From the NCBI GenBank assembly GCA_947359465.1, contig OX375872.1:128809337-128873336 (forward strand): a DNA stretch of 64,000 nt, written 5' to 3'. Source of the stretch: Metellina segmentata. Its lineage: Eukaryota > Arthropoda > Arachnida > Araneae > Tetragnathidae. A model generated the notes under the pieces. That model was not told the DNA's origin and ran no database searches. It saw nothing but the letters and a program-made list of their open reading frames with translations. Shown here one piece after another: positions 19,251 to 29,370 of this stretch (the stretch's first letter is position 1; each line of letters starts with the position of its first letter). The position numbers and the translations under genes were made by a program.

Positions 19251-19651
19251 AACAATTATAGTTCAACAAGACGCTTGCACTACAACTTTCGGCAGCAAAC
19301 TCAATGAAAAAGTGTGCGTCGCTTGAGTGCTGGGAAAATGTACACACAAACAACATGCTGGGTATTCAATTTCCAAAGCAACGCTCACATTTCAAGTCAA
19401 AATTTGCACAAAGTTTTCATTTGAATTCTGATTTTAGAGATACTGTATATATTTTTTCTGTAATACAGCAAATTTAGATTTGAAAAACATTTTTTTGGTA
19501 ACATATTTTGTAAACAATCCCTTCTGCTAGGACACATGTCTTCATTGAGGCGAGCGAAGCTAGCATAGGTTCGCGCAGCGAACCAATGAGGATTGCGAAG
19601 CAATCCTCCGGGGGTTGGCGAGCGTTAGCGAGCAGGGGGCAGGCCCCCTAG

Positions 19652-19910
19652 TTATAAAATAATCTGCCTGCAGATTTTTCAAAATTTGTTAACACATCCC
19701 TTTGAATATAGAAATGATTACTATGTTTCTTAAATTTATGGACTCGTTTCAATTTTTAGATAGTTTCCGAACTTGAGAAGAAATGCTCGAGTCGATGTCG
19801 GAATAGATTCTCATTAATCATTTCCTTCATCCATTCCCATTTTTTGAAAGCCGGTCTCCACTTTAGAGGCCTGTAGGATATTAGGATCGGCGAATGTGTG
19901 TGTATTTCAG
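19652..19910. other. spacer, possibly intronic
   Basis: No coding or repeat feature recognised. Its 3' end (tgtgtgtatttcag) reads as a splice acceptor for the candidate exon that follows. Confidence 0.4.
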
Positions 19911-20031
19911 ATTCAATATTCGCTGGCCGAATATCTTGCAGGCTGGCATATGCATCTAGTTGATCACGTGAATGGTGCGTATCCAGTTCTCATATCATTG
20001 AATCAACATCGTTCTAACCCTCCTCCCTCAG
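19911..20031 (+). CDS. candidate internal coding exon, unknown protein
   Basis: The 121-base segment is preceded by the acceptor tgtgtgtatttcag and followed by an excellent donor, cag|gtaagtatg. It reads openly in the frame beginning ATT CAA, giving 40 residues with SLAEYLAGWHMHLVDHVNG (4-22) and a proline-rich SNPPPS end; the last base leaves phase 1. The next candidate acceptor, at 20370, continues the same frame. I do not recognise the protein. Upstream exons were not found; a Helitron and SINEs occupy the preceding kilobase. Chance open reading over 121 bases is quite possible. Confidence 0.35.
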
Positions 20032-20370
20032 GTAAGTATGATTTACTTTCAACTCACATCTACCAGCACCATATAACTTTCAATCCCCATCACCCGCAAC
20101 TCTCACCCTTCGTTGAACATGTTTCACTTTTCGAATTCAAACACACTTGCCAATTTTCATTACACGCAATTATCGAGTGTATACAGATATTTGCACTCTG
20201 CACGTCGATGCATACAACCAGTCGTATACAGTTATTAGCACTCTGAACGTCTCGACGTATAGAGTTATTAGCATGTATAGACTACTTACTATACCCTGTA
20301 GTAAATTGTATGGATGATCCATTTTATTTTCACCCTCCTTACTGAGTCCCTTACCCCCTCCTGACGCCAG

Positions 20371-20456
20371 TGAACCGTCCCCTGCTAGGGTCCTTTGGTT
20401 GGTCAGCAGTCCTTGGTTTGGGTCAGGTTAAAGGCGCACTGCTGGATTCCCACTGA
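20371..20456 (+). CDS. candidate terminal exon joined to 19911-20031
   Basis: The pyrimidine-rich acceptor ttaccccctcctgacgccag precedes it. With the single carried-over base, the frame reads V-NRPLLGSFGWSAVLGLGQVK and then GALLDSH before a TGA at 20454-20456. The intron would be 339 bases (20032-20370). The hydrophobic, glycine-rich end has no recognised homologue. Support is splice-site quality plus frame compatibility only. Confidence 0.3.
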
Positions 20457-20744
20457 ACATAAATCAGGGCTCCGTGTCTTCTCTTTCAAGTCCGAATACC
20501 CCCTCGTACACGAATAACGCCCCTTCAAACCCATAATTTCAATCCCGATTCCCTTTCAATGTAAGATATCCCCGACTGCTTCGAAAACGCCCCCCTTTTT
20601 TCTGACATCGTTTCTCACACCTTTCGCGGTTTAGTGAGCCGCGTTTCTATTTCTCACCTTAGTTCCTCCCCCCCCCCCAAAAAAAAAAAAAAAAAAACTG
20701 ACCACACTGCAATTGAAAATTTTCATCGATTGCGTTTGTGGTGA
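20457..20744. other. C-rich spacer with poly(C)/poly(A) run
   Basis: C-rich low-complexity sequence ends in a run of C followed by about 19 A near 20666-20697. No gene is supported. Confidence 0.5.
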
Positions 20745-21690
20745 AAGGTCTCACTTGGGACTCATTGGATTGCTGACTTCAAATACTTTCCCTCAGTAAC
20801 TTTTCGCGTTTAAAATTGTTTAGTTATTGAATCTCACTAAGAAAATTTGTAGAATTACTAACTTCAAGTAGACTTTCCCAAAGCAGCCGTTTAAATTAGT
20901 TTAGGCTATTCAATCTCACTTAGAATGAATTGGATTACCGACTTTAAATACCCTTCCCCGAAGCAATTTTTTTCGTTTAAAATGGTTTAGTGATTGAATC
21001 TTATTTAGGATTCATTAAATTGGATTATTAACTTTAAATAAGCTTTCCTACAGTAACTTTTCTCATTTGAAATAGTTTAGTGATTGAATCTTAGGGAATT
21101 CATTGGATATTTCGCTAACTTTAAATATACTATAACATAGTAATTCTTCGCGTTTAAAATAGTTTAATGATTGAATCTCACCTTAGGGTACATTGGATTG
21201 GATTACTAATTTTAAATAAACTTTCCCAAGGTAACTTTTCTCATTTTAAATAGTTTAGCGATTGAAACTTACTTAGGATTCATTAGAATGGATACTAACT
21301 TTAAATGAACTTTCCCACAGCAACTGTTCGTGTTTAAAATAGTTTAGCTATTGAAGGGGCAATAAAATTTCTTCAAAACACGATTAAACGAAATAAGTAA
21401 CGGTTCTTATTTACAACTACTCTGGTTGTATGAAATAAAGGCAGTACAGTAACTATTTTAATTTAAAATAGTTCATTAATTGAACGATTAAGGTAGTAAC
21501 CTTTCTCTAAAATACTTAAGCAATTGAACAAGTTGTGAGGGCAGCAACCTTTCTAATTCAAAATAATTCAACAATTGAATGAACTATTGGAGGAACACAA
21601 ACACAATACAATAACGCTTCTCTCATTTAAAGTAATTCACTGCTTGAACTAATTAGATCAGTATCCTTTCCATTAAATTAATTTAATAGT
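20745..21690. repeat. degenerate minisatellite, ~87-bp period, about 7-10 copies
   Basis: A recurrent block (cagtaacttttcgcgtttaa, then aatagtttagtgattgaatc, then ggattcattggatt) has anchors near 20794, 20881, 20961, 21051, 21137, 21229 and 21319. More decayed units continue to about 21690. It has no inverted symmetry and no coding. Confidence 0.85.
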
Positions 21691-21704
21691 TGCTGAGTTT
21701 TTTG

Positions 21705-21752
21705 TGCTGCTCCAGTGTGACGTAAATTAACTACCTAATCTAACCTAGAAGT
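21705..21752 (+). repeat. SINE 3' end fragment
   Basis: Short match: gtgctgctccagtgtgacg, taaattaactaccta. Confidence 0.55.
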
Positions 21753-21788
21753 TGGAGTTTGTTCCATTATAACGATTGCACAAGCTAG

Positions 21789-22062
21789 GTTGGTAGTTAG
21801 TATTTGAATAACAGGATCAATCTCGAAGGGAAACATTCGAGGGAAACCTCATAATTTTGAACCACATTCTGATGATGCGGTCAATATTTGAACTGGCACC
21901 CCATTCTTCAAACTTCCACACCACACCAACGTGAGGACATTTGAGGCCACAACAGATTTACGTGCACCAGTTCCTTTTGTACCCGACGTTCTGTGGTTAG
22001 ATTCGGACTCGCAACCCTTCGGTTGCTATTCCGTTACTCTTCCAACCGAGCTACCACGGCCC
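21789..22062 (-). mobile_element. SINE type 2, minus strand, near full length
   Basis: On the minus strand it starts with the type 2 tRNA-like head (gggccgtggtagctcggttg and gcgagtccgaatc). It then shows ctggtgcacgtaaatctg, cctcacgttggtgtgg, ggggtgccag and ggttcaaaatta. The 3' motif is diverged. Confidence 0.82.
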
Positions 22063-22339
22063 TTTAAAAATCCAGTAATTGACCAGTTTGGTTAACAACT
22101 GAAACACATGCAGCTTCGTTTAATCAGTGCTAACTAAATGCCTCTAGGAATAGCATAATTTTGAATAGGACAGGGATATATATATCAGTCTCATTTGCTC
22201 CACTTCCCCAAAAATCTTACTTTGCCAAAGCTGACTATAAATCTTAAATATTGGCGAAAACGGTCTTCGACGATATACACGTCATTTTTAAAAATCAAAA
22301 GACATAAAAACTCATTACTTTTTCAGCAATTTGATTGTG

Positions 22340-22762
22340 TTATGTGGAACTAGGAACAGCATACTCCTCATGTAATCTTCCGAAGCGTAGCCAGTTTTCT
22401 CTGCGTTGAATCATCTATTCTTCGTTTGTCATCAGTGGCTTCTTTTCCTTAGACGGATGAATGGTTGTGTTGAACGATGGATTGGTCTCCTGAGAGTACT
22501 TCAACACATCGTTTCTTCTGATTACGATGGCAAGTTCAAGACTCGGAAAGTGTACTTTTTAGCACACTTATTCACCAACCAAATCTGGTTGTCAACGGAT
22601 ATTTTAAGGCCCTCGAGGGATTAACTACCATGTTTGCAGGCAGGACAAAATTTAGTTTCTTTCAGCTTGTTTCGATGGGTTACAGCAATGTAGAAAGGGT
22701 AACAGTTCTTGTTATCTTGGGCTATGTTATTAATGAATTTTAAATGCAAATTTATTGCTTAA
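22340..22762 (-). pseudogene. decayed coding relic, unknown protein with CPAC motif
   Basis: The minus strand reads as a protein with only two interruptions in its first 80 codons. It runs NIAQDNKNCYPFYIAVTH, KLKETKFCPACKHGS, a stop, SVDNQIWLVNKCAKKYTF and RVLNLPS, then a frame change. Next come YSQETNPSFNTTIHPS and PLMTNEE, a stop (possibly a former Trp), and WLRFGRLHEEYAVPSST ending in TAA at 22342-22340. The residue pattern is protein-like but I recognise no family. The upstream part is cut by the TTAA element at 22763. It may be a C-terminal gene fragment or a transposon ORF. Confidence 0.45.
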
Positions 22763-23490
22763 GAGGGTCCGGGACACAAAAATCGTCAAATTTTCGAAAT
22801 TTTTTTTATTATTTTTAGAAATTCTCTGTGTTTTTCTGCTTAAAATGACGTCTAAATCATGTTTCTATCTTAATTAGAACAACAGATATAGTAATTTTTG
22901 TAGTGCGTTGTTTTGAAAATCTAACACTCTTGACAGTTGTTGTTATGGCAACAACATCTGTCTTTAAAACTTTTAATGTGTTTTTCTCCATGATACTTTT
23001 TTTCAAGATTTCCTGTATTCAAATTGCTATAAGTCAAAAACCAATAAAGTTTAAGGGTTGAAATTTGGAATATATCTTTTTCAAACATTATACTTTAATT
23101 TTGATTCAGCAAATTTGAAACAAATATTTACTTTTAAAAATATAACTTAAAAAAAAAAGTACCTTAAAATTTTCAAAAACTTTCATTAAAATATTTTTTT
23201 ATTTTTTATTAAATTAATATTTTTTAAATTGCTGAATCAAAATTAAAGTTTATAAATTTGTGAATAATTTACTGCAAGAATTTTGAAAATTGATCAAAAA
23301 TATTTTAAGCCTTAGCAGTTTAAAATGACCCCTCTTTTTTTCAAAAAATTTTAATTAAAATTTTTTAAAGAACGTTTGGAAAAATTTTGTTTTGTGATTT
23401 TGCTTATTAGTTAGATGGGTAATCAGTACAAAAAAATTCAAAATTCTTAATTAATTAATAAATTTTTTTTTTAAAGTGTCCCGGACCCCC
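22763..23490. mobile_element. TTAA-flanked inverted-repeat element (728 bp)
   Basis: Ends are GAGGGTCCGGGACAC and, reverse-complemented, GGGGGTCCGGGACAC. TTAA flanks both sides (22759-22762 and 23491-23494), as in piggyBac-type insertions, although the terminal bases are not those of classical piggyBac. It is very AT-rich inside, with an internal inverted pair (about 23090-23120 against 23225-23255, attttgattcagcaa). It has no coding capacity. Confidence 0.82.
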
Positions 23491-23767
23491 TTAATATTGA
23501 CACATTATAGACCTTCCATGGTATGGATTCTTCCTACTGAATTGAAGCATGATAAGTAAAACATTGAGCTTGAATCGAAGAACTATAAAAGCACAAATGT
23601 AGTTCTGATCAAAATGTATTCTTCCAATATCTACTAACACACACAGGGAGAAAAAGATCGTGTTCAGCTCATTTGGATGGGTCATCGATACATAGTGCGG
23701 GAGTTTTTGCCTGCTCCGTTTCCGACCTGGGCCAGTGCACTCCGCCTTTGAAGACCTGGTTCATAAA
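23491..23767 (+). repeat. diverged relic of the macrosatellite unit, outside the array
   Basis: It aligns with the first array unit from ttaatgtcgatgcg onward. It includes atggattcttcctactgaa (unit: atggatacttcctattaaa), cttgaatcgaagaact, gttctgatcaaaatgtatt and cctgctccgtttccgacc. It retains a ~50-bp segment that all later units lack and ends at ggttcataa inside the GC-rich core. Confidence 0.85.
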
Positions 23768-24129
23768 TAATTATAAAATCCCATAATATGATTTGACAAT
23801 TGTTTGCATATTTAAAAAAATTAATAACTATGTATAGTAGCTAATCACAATATTTATTTTAATAACTATATATTTAAGTTAAGAGGTTTTCACTTGAAGG
23901 AATTTTGGAGATACGTGTTTTTCTCAAAACGTTACATACACGAAATAAAAACGTTTAACCTAGGGTTTTTAATTTGGAAAATAAATATGTTATAATGTTT
24001 TAAATCAAAGCTTTATTACTATAAAACAGCATCTTTTTGAAACAAACGGATTTATATCAGAAAATGAAAGATATTCTTTCTCTTAAGTTATTTTTAAGGT
24101 TCACAGATCATCATTTTTTTTGTATGCCG
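23768..24129. other. AT-rich stretch separating relic pieces
   Basis: No feature supported. A G-rich run (ggggtggggtgggggg-like) lies near 24130. Confidence 0.4.
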
Positions 24130-24632
24130 AGTGGGGTGGGGTGGGGGGGAGTTAGAAAGTCCATGGGAAGAGGAATTTTTCCTACTTTTCTTGCTGTCTT
24201 TTCTGACTCATGGCCTTTTAGTTTCAATTTTTCTTGTTCAAAACTGCACATAGTCTGTTTTTACCCATTCAATTTTTCAAAAATGGTTAAAATAATTTTT
24301 TCTCTGCCTTTGTTAAGAACGAGCATTTAAGTAATCTTTATTCTTTCTTTTTACAATTGCATCGAAGTTTCATTTTTTTCTTTCCTGTTCACGTCATATT
24401 TCCAGGTTTCATCAGCATTTTTTTTCTTACCGCATTACGCCTTTCCTAACATTCTTGCATTTCTCCACTCCTTTATCTTCCAAGAAGCTACGTCAACTTG
24501 GTGCCTTTGTATATTGGTCGTTTCTCCAGGCAGCATTTTGTCACTCTCAGAAGTGAGGCTAGGGTTTTCATTAATGACCTGAGCAGTTGACGAATTTTCA
24601 CTATTTTCTTCTTGGCCCTGGGGAAGTATTAA
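24130..24632 (-). pseudogene. coding relic of a widespread arthropod 'CxC' repeat-encoded protein
   Basis: On the minus strand, after a plausible acceptor (tattaatacttccccag), the frame reads QGQEENSENSSTAQVINENP, then VDVASWKIKEWRNARMLGKA, a stop, CGKKKNADETWKYDVNRK and EKNE. After a +1 shift it reads RCNCKKKE. A weaker continuation with FLTKAEKKLF follows. The order W-K..., GKxY/xCGKKK and RCNC resembles a repetitive family common in insect and spider assemblies, usually annotated as uncharacterised protein; this is from memory. Stops and frameshifts show it is dead. Confidence 0.5.
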
Positions 24633-24649
24633 TATACTGTAAGTTTTTT

Positions 24650-25635
24650 ACATTCTGTACACATTCATTTGGAGAACATCACAACTTTTGAATTTGGATT
24701 TTTATTTATAGCATATTTTCATTAATATTTACAATATTTACATTTCTGACAATTCAACATACCAGTTAAGGAACTGCCTAGGTCCTGTTCAAGGGAGTCA
24801 GCTTCTGAGACTTGGTTTTGTTATAAATTGACATAGGCTTTTAAGATTGAATGATAAATATAGCTGAGAAGAGCTTCTTAACAAATAAGTATACTTATTT
24901 TATTATTAAGAAATTTGTAGTCATCTGTACACACTTCATCTGGAACTTAATTTGAGAAATATTTTGTATCACACACAAAACAGGCTATAATTCTGCGTTT
25001 TCACATTTGCTAGTGCGCTGTCAACACGATTCACAATAAATGTTCCCTTTTACAGGTTCTGATTTTTCAGTGCTATTTCAAGTAGTTTTCTTCCTCGGGA
25101 TAAGCATAATTCTCTTCAGAAAGAGCAGAAACATGGACTTCCATCTATTGCTTATTTAAAATCGCCATTTTGAAGTAAACAAAACTATGATTTAGCAGAC
25201 GATACGTTATACTTTAACTATTTAATTGCTGCGAAAATAAATTCTTTCGTAGCATACGATTTTTTCAGCTCATTAAAAACGTAAAATAAATGTCAAAACA
25301 GCCTCCAAAACTTAGTTATAATATTTACTTCATCAATACTTATATGCAGGATAGTGGATAATTCACAAATAAGCAATAAACAAGCTTGACAAAGCAACAT
25401 AAAATCTGTTGTTGTTATTACCATGTTTCGGCTGGGAGTTACCAGGTTTGGCAACTCATAATATGAAACACTAGAGTTAGAAGTTTTTCTATATTCATAA
25501 TAAAGAATTGGGAATTTTTTTTTTGAGTTACAAAGCTTGGATAAAAGATGGGAAATCTTTTTGTGCATTATTTGGTAATAAAAAGTCAATATTGAAAAAA
25601 ATGGAGTTACGAGTTTTGTTAATTAGCATGACGTT
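24650..25635. other. AT-rich stretch without supported genes
   Basis: Only short frames; the 98-codon minus-strand frame at 25293-25589 has no recognisable features. Confidence 0.4.
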
Positions 25636-25710
25636 ATGCTATTTGTGAATCACAGTTGAAATGAAAATTTAGGATATCTTATCTTCTTCGAAAACATTTT
25701 AGTAGGGCAG
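25636..25710 (+). repeat. second relic piece of the macrosatellite unit
   Basis: It carries tatgctatttgtgaa, cagttgaaatgaaaatt and ttcgaaaacattt, matching the part of the first array unit after the GC-rich core (27487-27555). It keeps sequence that later units lost. It is colinear with 23491-23767, with 1.87 kb of unrelated DNA between them. Confidence 0.65.
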
Positions 25711-26446
25711 CTTATCTTGAAAATGTGGACACACCGGACAAAAGCACCAAATTTTTTCCAGGTGCTAGTTAGGTACTTAGCTTTTAATTTTTGATAGGAA
25801 CCAACTCCTCCGTGCACCATCTTGGATTGTTATAGCGGCCATTTTAAAATGTATGTATATTATCAATATCTCGGCTTTTAAATCACTAGGATCACAAACT
25901 TGGTGTCGAAATATACATATTTGAGGTCAGGGAGTACAACTAAACAATCTTTAAATGTATAAGATTATATTTATTCATTAATATATTAGTGAATAAATTT
26001 ATATATATATTAGTGATATATTAGTGACTAATATGTTCACTAGTATATTTGCAATTACAAACTATTCACCAATTAACTGTTTTGAAAATTAACAAATTTA
26101 TAAAATCGTGTGAAAGAAAGTTAAATAAGGACATATTATACATATTTATACAATCGTATTAACGAAATCGTATATGAAAGATGGTGAATGATATGAAAGG
26201 ATGCCTTATATGAATTGTGCTTATGTCGTATTCACACATTGACATTTGCACAGTTCAGTGCAATTCCAACAAGTGCGGTGATATCCAACAATGGCGGCTC
26301 CTCTGGCTACTGATTTTGGAAGGAACCACACTTCACAGAAGTCTATAAATTTAATCATTTGATACTTGGTAACATGTTATCTGCAAAATAAATTGAGTTG
26401 TGATATCTCTTGTCTTTCTTGGTGTTGCAATTTGGGTGGCCAGCAG
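25711..26446. other. AT-rich flank of the array
   Basis: It includes a ta-rich segment with imperfect palindromes near 25975-26045 (attagtgaataaat/atatattagtgac). No gene is supported. Confidence 0.4.
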
Positions 26447-29057
26447 TGTATTACTTCTTTTTCTAAGAATGACAAGAATGTGAGAGAGATCTCGGCTTCT
26501 ACTGTGTAGACTAACTAAAGTGTGGACTATCCAACGTATTTTCAAAGTGCATTTTTTTGTTTTGCTTGCTTATTTCTACGATAGTTTTTATTACTGTTTT
26601 AATTCTTTATTTCTTAAGTTTAAAAATGTATCGTTTCTGCAATATTGTTTATTTACGTTTAATTAAAAATTGTTTAATTTCATGATGTAATTACATTTTT
26701 AGTTCTGTTGTGGTAATTTCAATAATTTCTTATGAAATTGTATCATTTCTGCAATAGTGTTTAAAACTCTGTTTAATTTGGCAAGATCATACCTTTTGAA
26801 CCTTTATCTCTTTATGCAAGTTTTTATAACTGTTTTATTTGGTTTTGATTTCAGAGACATTGTTATTTTCTTACGTTTTTTTTTTCCCGGAATCAGTGAG
26901 GATTTGCGTTAAAACGTTTAAAAAGTATACCAATATTTAAAGATATGACAAGAATGTTGTCACGGACGACGCCGGGCGAGGACTGCTAGTTACTTAAAAA
27001 TGTAGATTTACTTCTTAATGTCGATGCGTCATAGACTTTTCATTCTATGGATACTTCCTATTAAATAAAAGCATTATAAACAAAACGTTGTGCTTGAATC
27101 GAAGAACTTTAAAATCACAAATGTAGTTCTGATCAAAATGTATTCTTCCAATATCTACTAATATGAAGAAAAAAGATTGTGTTCAGCTCTTTAGATGGGT
27201 TATCAACCACTGCCGCTCTCAAGCGCCATCCCACCACTACATAGTGCGTGAGTTTTTGCCTGCTCCGTTTCCGACCTGAGCCAGTACACTCCGCCTTAGA
27301 AAACCTGGTTCATAAGGGCTCCCCCACATCAACCTTATCTACACCATGCTTGGTACGGACGCCAGATCAACGCGGACACGTGGCGGACAGAACACCCAAC
27401 CTGAAGCCGTCCAACAGCCTCGACCTCCAAGACACTGGATTACAAGACCACGCCACCGGTCCCGGTCACAAAATAATACTTCAATATGCTATTTTTGAAC
27501 GACTGTTGAAATGAAAATTAAAGAAAAATCCTATGTTACTCGAAAATATTTCTTGTTTCCTTCATTGAATGAGATCAACATCTGATTTTCGTATTTAATT
27601 TAAGGTACTAGAAGTTGGCACTTTATGCTTCTGTTTGAAAAGGAGGAGAGATTAGTTTGTTCTCTTGATGAAAAACTTGTTCCATTAAGTTGAAAGATCG
27701 CTATTGGTCATTAATATACTCCTGTTAGCTGAAATATGGAATAGAAACTAAAGAAAGAAAACCTGTCTGTGATAAATTGTTTCTTGTTTTTATTAAATCG
27801 CTAATACGATTGAAAACCTAATAAATATAGAACATGAAAACTAACGTCTATTGAGGTATTAAAATCACGACATAATATGAAATGTATATTTTGTTTTTAA
27901 CCTGTTTAAATTCTAAATATCATACCAATTTCCACATAAACACGTATGGTGCAGTCGTTCTAAAATAGTAGAATTTCGTAGAAAAGATTCGCACATTTGT
28001 ATTTTTATTATCAGTTTAAAGAGATCAAATGTTCCAAAATTTTGAACCATCCTTATTTGGAGAAGAGACATGAACTGATCTTAAACTTTATAACTGTAAG
28101 AACTTATACATTCACTAATATTTGATGCAAGCGAATATTAAAAAAATTCTTCAAACTGTTGTACACATTTGTGACTTTCCGACAGGTTGTCCTCAGACCT
28201 CTTATCAATCTCTACTATTATTAAATAAAGTGTTTGTGCGTCTGCGTGAGGTGTCTAGACGAATTCATAGTACGTAGAAACATAAAGTTTGGCATACAGA
28301 AAGTCACAAATTCTATTCAATGTACATTGAAACCAGAATTGTAAAATTTAATCTAGAAAATGTTTTAATTAATTTTTTTGGAATTTTTTTGTATTACTTG
28401 GTTTTCTAAGAATGACAAGAGTGTGAGAGAGATCTCAGCTTCTACTGTGTAGACTTACTAAAGTGTGGAATATACAACGTATTTTCAAAGTGTATTTTTT
28501 TTTTCTGCTTGGTTATTTCTACGATAGTTTTTATTACTGTTTTAATTCTTTATTTCTTAAGTTTAAAAATGTATCGTTTCTGCAATATTGTTTATTTACG
28601 TTTAGTTAAAAATCGTTTAATTTCATGATGTAATTACATTTTTAGTTCTGTTGTGGTAATTTCATTAATTTCGTTTGAAATTGTATAATTTCTGCAATAG
28701 TGTTTATTACTGTGTTTAATTTGGTTAGATCATAACTTTTGAAACTTTATCTCTTTATTCAAACGTTTTTATTACTGTTTTATTTGATTTTTATTTCAGT
28801 GACATTGTTATTTTCTTACGTTTTTTTTTTTTTGCCGGAATCAGTGAAGATTTGCGTTAAGACGTTTGGAAAGTATACAAATATTTAAAGATATGACAAG
28901 AATGTTGTCACGGACGACGCCGGGCGAGGACTGCTAGTTACTTAAAAATGTAGAATTGAATAAAAGCATTATAAACAAAACATTGTGCTTGAATCGAAGA
29001 ACTTTAAAATCACAAATGTAGTTCTGATCAAAATGTATTCTTCAATTTTTTACTAAT
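26447..29057 (+). repeat. edge unit of the array, ancestral-like
   Basis: The first unit is partial on its left and most diverged. It keeps a ~53-bp segment at about 27006-27060 and a ~45-bp segment at about 27530-27575, both absent from all copies to the right. The nearby relics at 23491 and 25636 also keep the corresponding sequence, so these are losses in the amplified version. Confidence 0.85.
28209..28937 (+). mobile_element. Helitron-like insertion within the macrosatellite unit (representative copy)
   Basis: The segment starts TCTCTACTATTATTAAAT after an A and includes a GTTTGTGCGTCTGCGTG run like many Helitron 5' ends. It finishes gccgggcgaggactgCTAG before a T, with a weak cggacg/cgccg hairpin upstream. 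There is no Rep-helicase. The same segment recurs in every complete unit; the starting TC is changed to TT in several copies (for example 31913 and 33760), so the copies are probably passive passengers now. Confidence 0.72.
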
Positions 29058-29370
29058 ATGAAGAAAAAAGATTGTGTTCAGCTCTTTAGATGGGTTATCA
29101 ACCACTGCCGCTCTCAAGCGCCATCCCACCACTACATAGTGCGGGAGTTTTTGCCTGCTCCGTTTCCGACCTGGGACAGTGCACTCCGCCTTAGAAGACC
29201 TGGTTCACAAGGGCTCCCCCACATCAAACCATACCTACACCATGCTTGGTACGGACGCCAGATCAACACGGACACGTGGAGGACAGAACACCCAACCTGA
29301 AGCCGTCCAACAGCCTAGACCTCCAAGACACTGGATTACAAGACCACGCCACCGGTCCCGGTCACAAAAT
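29058..29370 (+). repeat. GC-rich core of the unit (representative copy)
   Basis: About 310 bases are markedly richer in G+C than the rest of the unit, with blocks such as gccgctctcaagcgcca, ctccgtttccgacctggg and gccaccggtcccggtcac. All three forward frames are partly open. The 80-codon ATG frame is truncated by a TAA in the 36461, 40163 and 62371 copies and shifted by a one-base deletion in the 30912 and 32759 copies. The role is unknown. Confidence 0.7.

Larger units (their letters stand above)
18999..19651 (+). mobile_element. non-autonomous Helitron (653 bp)
   Basis: The 5' end starts TCTATATATATAATTC after an A (18998). The 3' end is CTAG followed by T (19652), which fits Helitron insertion between A and T. 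Just before the terminus is a GGGGG/CCCCC hairpin (19635-19648). Upstream lie further small palindromes (ggttcg/cgaacc near 19570; gaggattgc/gcaatcctc near 19590). There is no Rep-helicase. A frame at 19057-19326 is open but shows no family resemblance. Two histone-type stem-loops lie inside. Confidence 0.85.

Noticed and set aside
19057..19326. 89-codon frame inside the Helitron as a captured histone gene
   Set aside because: The peptide resembles none of the core histones. Only the 3' stem-loops look histone-like, so only those were annotated.
25293..25589. 98-codon minus-strand frame
   Set aside because: AT-rich composition and no motif; probably a chance frame.
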